Positions 12,587-22,291 of a stretch of 64,000 nucleotides of DNA are shown here, piece by piece. Below the pieces are notes generated by a model. It made no database searches. It was given only the letters and a program-made list of their open reading frames with translations, and was not told where the DNA came from. The stretch comes from Trichaptum fuscoviolaceum (Eukaryota; Basidiomycota; Agaricomycetes; Hymenochaetales; Trichaptaceae). Made by a program: the position numbers and the translations under genes. The number at the start of each line of letters is the position of its first letter. The first letter of the stretch is position 1. Location of the stretch: NCBI GenBank assembly GCA_910574455.1, contig CAJSYZ010000003.1, forward strand, positions 434,001 through 498,000, in the 5' to 3' direction.

Positions 12587-13208
12587 TCTGGTGGCGGCTG
12601 AGGAATTCTAGGAGGAGTGAGGTGTAACAGGATTTGGAAGATGTAGAGTTCAATATAGAGGTGGATAGCAGGGCGACAGTCGATGAGAGGGATACGGCAC
12701 TGGAACACGAGTTCGTTCAGGAAGAACAGGCGCAGTATGAGCGCCAGGATGAAATCTGTAAAAAGAATAAAATCGATAACAGACGTTGCCCGTATCTGGC
12801 TACAGATTAACAATGCCTGTCGTTAAAGGACTAGATACAAGCACACTCAGTATCTGTTGGTTCGTCTGGACTTCGCAAGACACCGCTGGTCAGACAGTCT
12901 TTCGACTCCGCAGGCGGTGTTGATTGAGAGAGGTGTACTAGTCAACCGGCGAACTAAGGCCAGGGGTGACACTTCGCAATCAATAGAAGTTTCCAGATAT
13001 CCACCAGTGTCTGCTATGCAGGATCAAAACAACGACAGCAGAGGTTGTAGCAAAGATAGGAGTCTGTTTAGAAACGACCCGAGGAGAGGAAATCTGTAAA
13101 TGGGTGGGGAACAGTGGTTACGGGATGGAATGAGGAATGGGGAATGGAGTGATGAATAGATGTGTGTTGAGTAGAGACAAAGGGCAGAGAAGGGTAGCTT
13201 TGATCTTA
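12587..13208 (-). other. Gypsy-1 5' leader
   Basis: About 620 bp between 5' LTR and gag start; no gene seen. It would contain the primer-binding and packaging sequences. Confidence 0.6.
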
Positions 13209-13550
13209 TATCAGCGACAGCTAGCAGCGACGACAATGACCACTGGGCTGTGCCTCTACTCAATCTCAGCAAGAAAGGTTGAGGGATAAAAGAAGTATAT
13301 TAGCTACTGCTAACCGGAGGTTAGATCAGATCAAAGCTAGAGTACAACAAAAGCGAAGCTATCTACTTATATACTGTAGGGTGTGGCTGTGTCGCACTGC
13401 CCCGTTACTAAGCTACTATGCCAGAAGGTTCCATGGATTACTAAGTAGCGTCAGTGATGAGTAAAAGAAGATGACTACGCGTGAATGCATAAGTGATGAC
13501 CAAGAAAAGAAAAGATAAAATAAAAGGAAAAGGAAATTGAGTTCATGACA
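13209..13550 (-). repeat. Gypsy-1 5' LTR
   Basis: 342 bp, identical by eye to the other LTR. Directly inside it the sequence begins AGATCAAAGCTACCC, where a primer-binding site should be. I could not match this to a tRNA 3' end. Confidence 0.93.
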
Positions 13551-13750
13551 GGATGAATGCTCCGGGAATCACCGGACGCAACTTCGAGGACACGGACATG
13601 TCGACGGGCACCTTTGACAATGTCTGTAAATTATTTCGTTCACTCTCTGCACACCATTTGTTATATTTCAAATGTATATATATTAGAGATTGTATTAAAG
13701 AAATAAAATACATAATTTATATACAAAACAAAAGAGAAGAAGCATACTAA

Positions 13751-13814
13751 GATGAGCCTTTGCGTCTGTGCACATCTTCATGATCAGCACTGCACACAGA
13801 CACAAAGGCTCATC
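13751..13814. repeat. Short inverted repeat (hairpin)
   Basis: Arms GATGAGCCTTTG-GTCTGTG (13751-13773) and its near-perfect reverse complement (13791-13814) are separated by 17 nt. It lies outside gypsy-1 and inside the TIR element. It could be a small MITE remnant or a transcript hairpin. Confidence 0.6.
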
Positions 13815-14102
13815 CTCGCCTTGATCATCCTGTCTTGCTGTGCCTCAACGCGCCTCTGAGCATCCCATGCCAAGCCGTTCTTCTTGCGCCGCTTTCCGTT
13901 CTTGTAATGTAATTTTGCGTGAAGCTTGCGTTGTCCTCTGACGTGTACTGCCCTAGGAACACATCAAGGCTGATGTTCGGGTCATACCACGCGCACAGCT
14001 AGGGCCTTTCGTCGCTAGGACAAGCGGTGGGGTGTCGAGGTGCATCTGAATGACCTGCGGCCCACGGGCACTATGAGGGTGACTGCTGTAGCTGGTATCT
14101 CA

Positions 14103-14525
14103 TACTAGCTGGTGTTGCAATCGCTTGGAAGAGCCTGATAGCAGAGTATCAAGGTAGTTGTTAATTGCGTAAATACATGCCCACCTTTGCCATCTTCGTC
14201 CGAGCTATCCTTATTGCCTTCGCCTTCCACGACGGGCTTGCCCAGTTGGCCGTTCTCTTCATCGTCGAGGTCACCTCACTTGGTGCGACAGCGGTTCTAC
14301 AACCACACAAGACACATGGCTGCAATGTGTACGCTACAACACTGGCTATCGTGTGCGTCATTGTCGCCGCTGTATTCTTCACGTTTGTCGAGCTTTTCGA
14401 GGTGAAGGCAATACCGCGCGTGGCCATTGGCCTAGTTATCGCCGTCATTCTATCTCTCACCGTCGTCCTGGCCTTCTTCAACATGCTTGCAAAATTCGGC
14501 CATATCAGGGAAGGGAATATATTGC
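14103..14525 (+). pseudogene. Captured TRP/Flc-like membrane channel fragment
   Basis: The plus strand encodes hydrophobic helices: a first segment WYLILAGVAIAWKSL (14105-14150), then FAIFVRAILIAFAF, LAQLAVLFIVEVTSL, LAIVCVIVAAVFFTFVEL and VAIGLVIAVILSLTVVLAFF. Short linkers include the motif LQPHKTHGCNVYA. Spacing and linker motifs resemble the last membrane helices of fungal TRP-like/flavin-carrier (Flc, Pkd2-type) proteins; this rests on memory of the family. No start, N-terminal ML domain or proper stop is present, and the frame runs on into unrelated sequence up to 14977. It lies 480 bp inside the right TIR, consistent with capture by the transposon. Confidence 0.55.
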
Positions 14526-14997
14526 TTGCAATAATGTGTGACAGAGCTTCTGCACGACTGTTGACCAGGTTTGTTGAATGGCGGCGGGGGCGATTCTCGC
14601 TGTCGGCGCTGAAATTGTTGCAATTTCCGCCCTTGGTTTTGGGAGAGCGGAGGAGCGACGGGAGCTCAATGCGTCTTGTGTATCATTGGTGTCGTAGCAA
14701 TGAAGATGAGGGCGAAGGTTCACGTTGCACCTATGAGTTGTGCAAGAGATTTAGTTCCATTCCACAGTGTAGGAATCTGTGTTACGTACCTATCACATTT
14801 ACGGCCTTCCTACACCTCTGCCACAAGAGTAATAATCCTCCAGCAAGTAGAGCAGCGGCGAGATGGGAGAATGTGGTCGTGAAAGGGGGAGAAAAGGACA
14901 AGGACGAACGACGCGCGCCACCGCCTAGGGAACGGGGGGCGGGCTCGTCCTCCGAGGCCCGGAACACGTGCCAGTGAGCCGGAGGACCCTGTCAAGG

Positions 14998-15163
14998 GTC
15001 CCACACCCTTACCTGTTTGAATATCTCGAGATCCTCAAAAGGTCTAGAGATATTCACACAGGTCTAGAAACACATACGGACAGCCGCTCCTCAAGCACAT
15101 GTGCTCGCTCACGACGCGGTGTTGCACAAGCACTTGTGCTTGATTCCTCGGGTTGCACTGGTG
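14998..15163 (-). repeat. Right terminal inverted repeat
   Basis: Reverse complement of 4563-4728 with a modest number of mismatches, which suggests the element is older than the gypsy element nested in it. Confidence 0.9.
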
Positions 15164-15170
15164 TAATAGG

Positions 15171-17255
15171 TCAAAGTCACTAGTATATCGTGCGCTTGGT
15201 GCTTACCCATATACAAATTACCCACTGCTTTACTTTCCGAAAGTAAAACGCGTGTTTCTGATGATAGAGGCTGCTTTGAAAGCGAATGACAGCGTAAAGA
15301 ATATTTAGGATTACACTACGCATTTCCGTCTGAAAGTCTATCGAACAGAATATGAGCTTCCTTATTCAACCCATCGTACGCTACGCACCGTCCGGTTGCT
15401 CTCGAGTAACACTGTCCAGGTAATCAACATGAGAAAGTAGCTCCTGTTTGAGGTTCGTCGTAGCTTCAATGACAGTCTTGTCGCCTCCGATTATAGTAAA
15501 GTGTGAAACAAGGTGTTCCAGCTGCATTTACCGTCAGATCATCATCTGATGGGCAGCAAAAGTTCGTTAACCTCTATCCGCATTTCATCGCACAATCTAA
15601 AGAGGGTATGTCACTCTCAACTCAAAGGGTGTGCTTGTGTGAGAATACATACCTTCGGTGTCCTGCAAGCCGTAGTGCGAGGTGATTAATCTCATTAGGT
15701 GTCGGCCAAGCACCTAGCTCTCCGATACCTTCCGTTAGTGGGAAGACATGGTCTATATATTCTGCACACCGGCTTTCAGCGTCCGCTATCCTCAGCGTTG
15801 CCAACCATTCACTCGAAGCTAGAAGAACATCAAATTGGGTATCGTTGGCGGATGGATTTAATACCAAAGTATCAAAGGAGCTTAAGCACGTACATTTCTC
15901 CTCGAATGTCGTCAGCGCTTCGACAACACCACCCATCGCCGTTTCCAGGTTGGAGAATAATTCGTCATGGATGAATTTCAAGCATTCGACATATTTACGT
16001 CCCCGTACGAGACCTGCGCCACGCATCATTAGAGATCAAGCTGTGGGTGAAAGCCTTTGATCCTTACCTATTATTTTGTCATCTCCGTCCTTGTATGAGA
16101 GAATTAATCCTTTGTATTTTACATAGATACTCTGAACTCACGCTAGAGATTCTATTCCATTGCTCGAGTTTATCAGGATAAATTGCATCTTTGTCATGCC
16201 GGCTCAAAGCGAAGTCATGAATTGAAGACCAAAGCCTAGAGAAAGAGTCTCTGACTTCGTGCATTGCGTCCGGTCTCCCTAAGATTTCATTATTCATACA
16301 GAACCTTTGCCTAAACATTGGGACTACATACCACTGGGAGTCACGTCGAAGGCCTTCTCCAGATATTGTAAAGGTTCAAGCACTCTATTCCGTAGGTATT
16401 CTGCCTCTTCAATCAGATCTTTGTCGCCTCCGACAATGCCCAAGTGCGCAATGAAGCATCCCAACTATTGTTGGTCGGTCAGTGAATATTTGCCCAACAG
16501 ACGTCCCGAACGTACCTCCACTTGCATCTTCTCACACTCGCTTGAATGGAAGACAGTATCAGAACCAAATCGAAGAGATATACAGTTAAATATGTACCTT
16601 TTGTGTATCGCGCATCTGACTTTGTATCTTCCGATCGTTTCGTCGTTTGGCCAATCGTCTGGGAGTGCATTTGAGCCATCACAGTAGACATTACCAACGA
16701 TACATCGTCGCTCACCCTCTTCATTGGTCTCTATGCTTGCTGTCTCAGTATTGAGTGATTCCTGAACAATAGCGCCTGTTTCTGCTGGTGAATCGTCGCC
16801 TACATATCCATTTGAGATTTCTCGGCTGCCAGCATGAAAGATGCATCGATACTCACTCTGATTCGCACTATCTGAGCTTGCTGAATCATGATTGAGAGGT
16901 CCCTGATTAGAATCGTCTGCTACGTCTGCTGAGCCATGGCCTAAAGGTGAAGCTTCACTAAGTGTTGCAGCTATTTCCGCGTCAGAAAGGATTCACGCAT
17001 GAGTTGGTGACTTGAGAGCGATTCTCACTCACTCTTTTCTTGTTCTGACTTCCGAATCATAAGGTCTCGCATCTCCTTCACGACCGTGAGGAGTTCCTTC
17101 AGTGTGTCGTTCGGAACTTGCGTCGAATTGACGCCTTGACACAATCAATATCTCAACGATGTAGATTGCCGATGATTGCGAACCTATTCCTGGATCTGTG
17201 AAACAGTGTCAGCTTCAAGTCTGCAACCAGAAATACGAAGGCACGAACCAGACAT
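15171..17255 (-). pseudogene. Gene A1, 5' part: N-terminal repeated soluble domain
   Basis: N-terminal half of gene A1. The start codon (ATG at 17255) is 73 bp downstream of a GCTATAAAG box, the same spacing as in A2. The first exons give a short coiled-coil-like leader (NDTLKELLTVVKEMRD). A series of small exons then encodes a repeated soluble module, including GRKYVECLKFIHDELFS. The last exon before the insertion encodes a segment related to FREVKKWV in A2. The break is at the 8 bp duplication GTAATAGG (15163-15170 and 4555-4562), in what corresponds to an intron of A2. If still transcribed, it would yield only the soluble half without membrane anchors. Confidence 0.7.
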
Positions 17256-17327
17256 ATCGATCACAGCGAGCAGAAGGATATGGCGGTGGGAGGAAAGAGA
17301 GTCGTCGTCGCTGGAGAGGCTGGACCC

Positions 17328-17336
17328 CTTTATAGC
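17328..17336 (-). promoter_or_regulatory. TATA box of gene A1
   Basis: GCTATAAAG on the minus strand, 73 bp upstream of the A1 start codon. The same box at the same distance precedes gene A2, so it is conserved between the diverged copies. Confidence 0.55.
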
Positions 17337-17449
17337 ACATGCGAATACAATGAGGCAGCCAGCGCTAATCAAGGTAATTTTAGGCACTAGCACCAGCAAT
17401 GGAAGGTCGAATGCAGATAAGCGCTGGTCCGATAAAGTAGAGAAGGTAC

Positions 17450-19387
17450 ACGAAGGTCTCCTCGCACTGCCTGTGAAGTCCGAGCGCGAAGCCTTCCAGG
17501 TGTCTTGTACCTAGCGGCAGGACTCGGAACACAGTACCGCCATAGTGCTTCGGGGTTTCACCCTCACAAGATAATATCCTGATGATCCAAAATGTAGATC
17601 GTGTTGTCAGTTGTAAAGACAGATCAGACATTATCCAAAGAATGCAATCCCCAAGACATTTGGATATAGACTCCCAGAGGCGGTGTAGGGTATAATAGAT
17701 AGCAAGACTTGACAATACAAAAGAAACGGGATGTGGAGAGCAACAATCCGTGCGAGAGAGCGGTACGACCTTGAGACTCAGAGGAAAGTGTCGACCACGT
17801 TCAAAGAGAACTGACCAGCATCGATTTGGGATTTGACGGGCAGGAAAGCAGGAAGGAGACATGGGGGGTATGACAGATGAGACCGGGCGCTGTGTGGTAT
17901 GTAAGACGTGGCAGTGGCGAGATAGACAGAGTTTGATGCCAATAGCGGTGGACGTGAAAGCATTGCGAATGATATATCATTGTTATTACCTCTGGTAAGT
18001 TCACTTGATCTTCCGTGGCAACCGAATGTGCTGTAGCCGCTCGAAATCTGGTATGAAGATGTACTCGGTGTCATAAACGTCCGGTGACCATACGAGAGAG
18101 TAGAACAGATTGACTGTTGAAAGGATAGCCATACTTCAGTCGTTGATAAGGAATGTATGGAGAGGAGGCAACTGCATTTCTCTTATTTCTTGATCGGTGA
18201 TGGGCGACGGAGGAAGAAAAGCGTGGCTTCCGGGTAATAAACATATGTATCCGGCAATTTGAATCGGCGACTCGGAAAATAGCCGGTCCGGGTGCGCTTT
18301 TCGTCTACATATTTGCTGCAACGTCTGTGATAATGGCCGGATCGCCTTGCTACGGATGCTGTGAAGGCGTGCTTAGACAGTGGGCTGTTTTGAGGCTCGG
18401 TCGGCGCAGAGTTTCTTTCATGGAGCTAATTCACTCAACTTTCTGGTACAGTAACTCCATCATTTATTCTTGAAGCCTCCTTCCTGCCCTTTCTCAAGCA
18501 ATCTTCGCTGCATGCTTTATTCCAATGTGCGACGCAAACAAGACCACTGGTGCACTTTCGCGTGAACTACCATCCGAAGGTGGGCAGAGGGGCGAAAACG
18601 CAAGATGAGAAGTTAATGTTGGGCGACATAGCGAGAGAGATTTAGGTACGCACATATACTCCTAATGTCACTCTTTCCACCTTCCACCCTTCCTTCCTTT
18701 CAACATGTACCCTCCACCGATGTGCGCGAGGGTGTTATCCTGTTCCTCTCTTTCAGAATCGCATTCTTCGTCTTGTCATTCCGCAGAATCACGACCGACG
18801 CTTACTCCCGCCGAACTCTCGCGTTGAGTAGGAATGCAATTCCTTCGAGCTCGTGCAACCCTTAAAAGTGCTCGTCTCATTCTGCGCATGTGGCGTCGCC
18901 GTCTGCGTAATCTTTCGCACATCCAGCCTCTTGCTCGTGCATTACCCTCTGTTTGCGCGCCCCAGCTTATCCATCTATAATCTCCAGTCGGACCCATCGC
19001 AAAGCGCCTCAATTCCGGTGTCTCCCCTTACTTGCATTTTCCTTACCTTGCATGGTGCTTTGCTTGCTCCGCAGTTCTCTGACGGCTGGGCAACGTCAAG
19101 ATCGGATAGGCGCGCTGGGCCTCGATGAGGCTGGTGAGCCGTCACTGGAAAGGCGGTTTGAAGAAGGAAGGAGATTTAGTTCTAAAGGATGTATGTAGAA
19201 GAAAGGAGGAGATGGTGAGCCTGGAGGAAGAGTGATTCTTCCATCAGGCAACCCGCCAAACCAGCTTTGACCGTATCCTTGCAACCAGTATCTGGTACTC
19301 GGCTCAGACGTCAACACCCGTAACAGAAGGCATTTGTTGTTGGCTGAGACCTTGCGCGTCGTGTCCTTGAGGCCTCCGCATTGTATG
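17450..19387. other. Spacer of copy 1 upstream of gene A1, no gene seen
   Basis: About 1.9 kb. It aligns with 26650-28585. Short ORFs in the two copies are not conserved in frame, so none is called. Confidence 0.55.
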
Positions 19388-20788
19388 TGTTTGTATCTTC
19401 CGTGGAGATGAAAAGGTGCTTCGCCCGAGCCAGTGTATGTGTTTCTTCGCGAAAGCGAGCCCTCAGCATTCGTTCAGCTTCCGGTCGTCGTCGACACAAT
19501 ACAAAGCTCGCTGTACCTATAAGAGATGCTCGTATGGACAATGAGGGTGCGGAGAGGTGAGAGTCGAAGACGAACTTCGGGGGAAGAAATGCGTGCTCCT
19601 GATCCGACTCGCGACTCGGAGTCCGGCACTCGGCAAGTCAAGCGATACTAGTAGCCGATACTTTCGCAATGGCGACCTCCGGAATATGACGAGATTCTTG
19701 TCGCTGGTGACTCAGAGAATAACCGGCCGGGCCCGTCGCGCTGCTTCCCTGTTCAACGACTCCTCTTCAGCAATCAACGAGCCGCACCTTCACTCACGTT
19801 TACAAATGCTTTGACTCTCTTTCACCCTGCTATGCAAACAAAGACATTCTTGCATCTTCGCGCTAACTACACACCGAAGGGGAGAAAAGCGCCGAAAGAG
19901 CGCGATGTGGAAGTTAATGTTATGCGGCATGACGGATGAGATGAGGGTGCGCACCGTCATTGAGGAAAGTTGCTTCTAGCTGAGGTGTGTATACCGCTTT
20001 TTGTGTCCTATCACTATCGACTAACACTTTCTTAACATCGGGCTGGGAGGCCTGGATGAGCCACTGTGCTAGATCCCAAATTACTCTGCTTCGCTTATTC
20101 TGCTTGGCAGAACACCGGGGAATTACTTGCCAATGCTTATTTCCCCTTTAACTTCCGCCAACCCTTCCATGACGCACACCAAAACCTCATTCCCTGCGAG
20201 CACGCTTCAAATTAATCACCTCATTCGTCCTCTGTACTATTACTAGCAACTTCGATCTCTTGCCCGTGTACCATCTGCTATACGCGCCTAACCCAAAGCA
20301 CTTCAATCTCTACGTCGCCCTTCATTTGCAGTTCTCCCTACCTTGCCTTTGACGCGATCTCTGCGACTCATTGATAACTGGTTGTCTTGACGCTAGATTA
20401 CGCGGTCTGGTTCATGATGAAGAGTAATCTCTGTCACTTGCAGCTCGTTCTGGAGAAGGAAGTCATATACTTCGAGCGGAAGGAGGAGGCATGGAGGTAC
20501 TGCCCAAGAGAGAGAGGATATTCAAACAGGTTGACGAAGCTTGGGGTGCTAAATGATCTGAAGAGGGGTAAAGCTCGGAAGAGGACAGATTGTTTGTTGG
20601 GAGGTACGCAAACCTATTTCAATATTGACTCATAGCATCGGACTGACCTCCGCTCAAATATCAGTCTGAAACATCAAGCATGACCTTGACGGTTGCGTAC
20701 GATCTCATCGACTCGTATATCACCATTGTCCTCCCACCAACACCGTGACTTCTTCGAGTCCGTGAAGGTGGCTGGTGCAAGTAATGTC

Positions 20789-21115
20789 ATGGTCGACGTC
20801 CTCGAGTTGATCCCTGCACTTTCACCTTCTACCTCAACTATGTCATCAGTGGATGCAATCGAGGATGTCTGGAATCCATCAAGCTCATCCTACGAAGCGG
20901 CATCTCGCGCAATCACGACCGAAGAATATTACTTGCCTTTTTACTCGCGCACCTTCGCGATGCTTGCGCTGAATACTCCGCTTACGCTCTCCGATCTTGC
21001 GCAACTCTTGAAAGCCATCATCTTTCCTCGCATGCGCGTCGGCATCCTAAGTCGACTCAACCCCTTGCTCGTCAAACTACCACCATTCCTCGGTCCATTG
21101 AATCCGGATCTCTAG
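20789..21115 (+). CDS. Short conserved ORF, copy 2 (hypothetical)
   Basis: ORF of 108 codons starting at the ATG of MVDVLELIPAL and ending in LGPLNPDL. It is the counterpart of 1087-1371. The shared segment around YYLPFYSRTF and LSRLNPLLVKLPP is conserved in residue identity, although the surrounding DNA has indels, which mildly suggests past coding constraint. No family is recognised. Nearest neighbour is gene A2, transcribed convergently about 1.2 kb away. Confidence 0.4.
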   Translation: MVDVLELIPALSPSTSTMSSVDAIEDVWNPSSSSYEAASRAITTEEYYLPFYSRTFAMLALNTPLTLSDLAQLLKAIIFPRMRVGILSRLNPLLVKLPPFLGPLNPDL

Positions 21116-22291
21116 ATCACAGCGTCTTGATCGCAGCTCAGCCACTGCCAAAGCAATGGACCCTGCCCTGTTGAGTTCGTAGTTAAAACCATAGAAGACG
21201 AAGGCGATACCGGCGATTTCGACGTGTTTTCAGTTGGAAAGGGACAGCTGGACGCTTTTTCATATGAGACTAAGAAGAGGGAACAGCATCGGAATATGCA
21301 GCTTTCTTCAAGAATCCCATAAAAGTCGATCTCTAACGAGCTAAAGGTACTGTTGACACCATCTCTTCTCGCTCCCCCTCTATCTGCCTTGTTGACCTTA
21401 AATCCTCAAGCAGCCTTCCTGTGGAGTCCCGCATCAGCTAATAGCGTCGAAATCGGTCCATGGTCACTGGCAGGCGAATCTTGGCCAGCATACTCAAGTA
21501 AGTAACCTTGTCCCCATCCCCGTACAAATCTTCTGACCTTGACCTTGACCTTCCATGTCCAAAATCCTACAAAGACCACTGGTATCCGCTGACCCAGATC
21601 CGGGCCGATCTGTCGTTCACTGGCACTTCCCAGCTTCGATAGAATAACTCAGATTGTCTGGCTATTTCAGTCATGTACCTAACTCATAAATGCATTGGGA
21701 TAACACCCTCTTTGAATTCAAGCTGTGCAAGTAGGCGTCGAAATCAGTGAGAACCAGCGGTTCGATACAGGATCACAATTAGCAAATCACACGCCTTGCA
21801 GACAAAAAAGACAGTAAACAAGGCCTTGCAAGCCGACGCCATGCATTCGGGTCCATAACACCATGGCCCAGTACGTATAAAGCGGCTGATAGACGAGAAA
21901 GATGAACACTGCCGCATGAATGACTTCGCAGATGAAGTTGTTCGAAGAACTCGTTGTACGTCAACGTTGTTGCACAAAGGGCGTGCATAAAATGTAAGAA
22001 ACATCCATCCAATCCATCCGCAAGGTTCAATTGACACGTTAGATATCAATCTTACGCTCCGGCGCCATTTAAGAACAGTTGATGGTTCATGGTTCAAGAT
22101 TCAAATGACTTGCAATGCCAAGAAAATGTTGATTACAGAACAGGAGACGGAATAAAAGCATCATTATAAGGACATGGGGCAAAGGCCTTCGTATGGCTAC
22201 TTTCTACTTGCGCCTTTCTATGGATGTGAATTTCAGAAAGTCAATCTTGATGAATCAATGACTGAACATACACCTTCTGCAAAATCCGGCA
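21116..22291. other. Spacer of copy 2 between short ORF and gene A2, no gene seen
   Basis: Matches 1372-2488. No conserved coding frame, RNA gene or element recognised. Confidence 0.55.

Larger units (their letters stand above)
6960..13550 (-). mobile_element. Gypsy-1: chromodomain Ty3/gypsy LTR retrotransposon
   Basis: Full-length element on the minus strand, 6.6 kb, with 342 bp LTRs at both ends and the 5 bp target duplication GGATG (6955-6959 and 13551-13555). Order in element direction: 5' LTR, leader of about 620 bp, gag, protease, reverse transcriptase, RNase H, integrase, chromodomain, polypurine tract, 3' LTR. The order RT-RNaseH-IN plus a C-terminal chromodomain defines a chromovirus. 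The two LTRs read as identical, so insertion is very recent, yet pol carries three frame changes. It is nested inside the TIR transposon. Confidence 0.95.
4563..15163. mobile_element. TIR DNA transposon with captured host gene pieces (MULE-like, non-autonomous)
   Basis: Bounded by about 165 bp terminal inverted repeats that begin CACCTGGGCAACCC (left) and CACCAGTGCAACCC (right, reversed). Flanks repeat TAATAGG exactly (4556-4562, 15164-15170), or GTAATAGG if the first base is shared with the TIR. Long TIRs, an 8 bp duplication and captured gene fragments fit the Mutator-like/Pack-MULE pattern; classification is inferred because no transposase is present. Without the nested gypsy-1 (6955-13555) the element is about 4 kb. 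Contents: an Hsp70 C-terminal fragment, a TRP/Flc-like channel fragment, AT-rich filler (5900-6950) and an inverted repeat at 13751-13814. It lies in an intron of gene A1. Confidence 0.85.
1..19387. repeat. Tandem array copy 1 (interrupted)
   Basis: This stretch aligns along its length with 19388-28585 once the 10.6 kb insertion at 4563-15163 is removed. Window base 1 corresponds to 19388 and to 28586, so the array phase here is arbitrary. The copies are clearly homologous but carry scattered substitutions and small indels, so the duplication is not recent. Native length without the insertion is about 8.8 kb. It contains gene A1 and a short plus-strand ORF near 1.1 kb. The copy relationship is seen directly; tandem duplication as the mechanism is inferred. 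Confidence 0.9.

Noticed and set aside
14165..14977. 270-codon plus-strand ORF as an intact membrane protein
   Set aside because: Only the first ~120 codons look like channel helices; the rest is unrelated element sequence running into the TIR, and no N-terminus exists.
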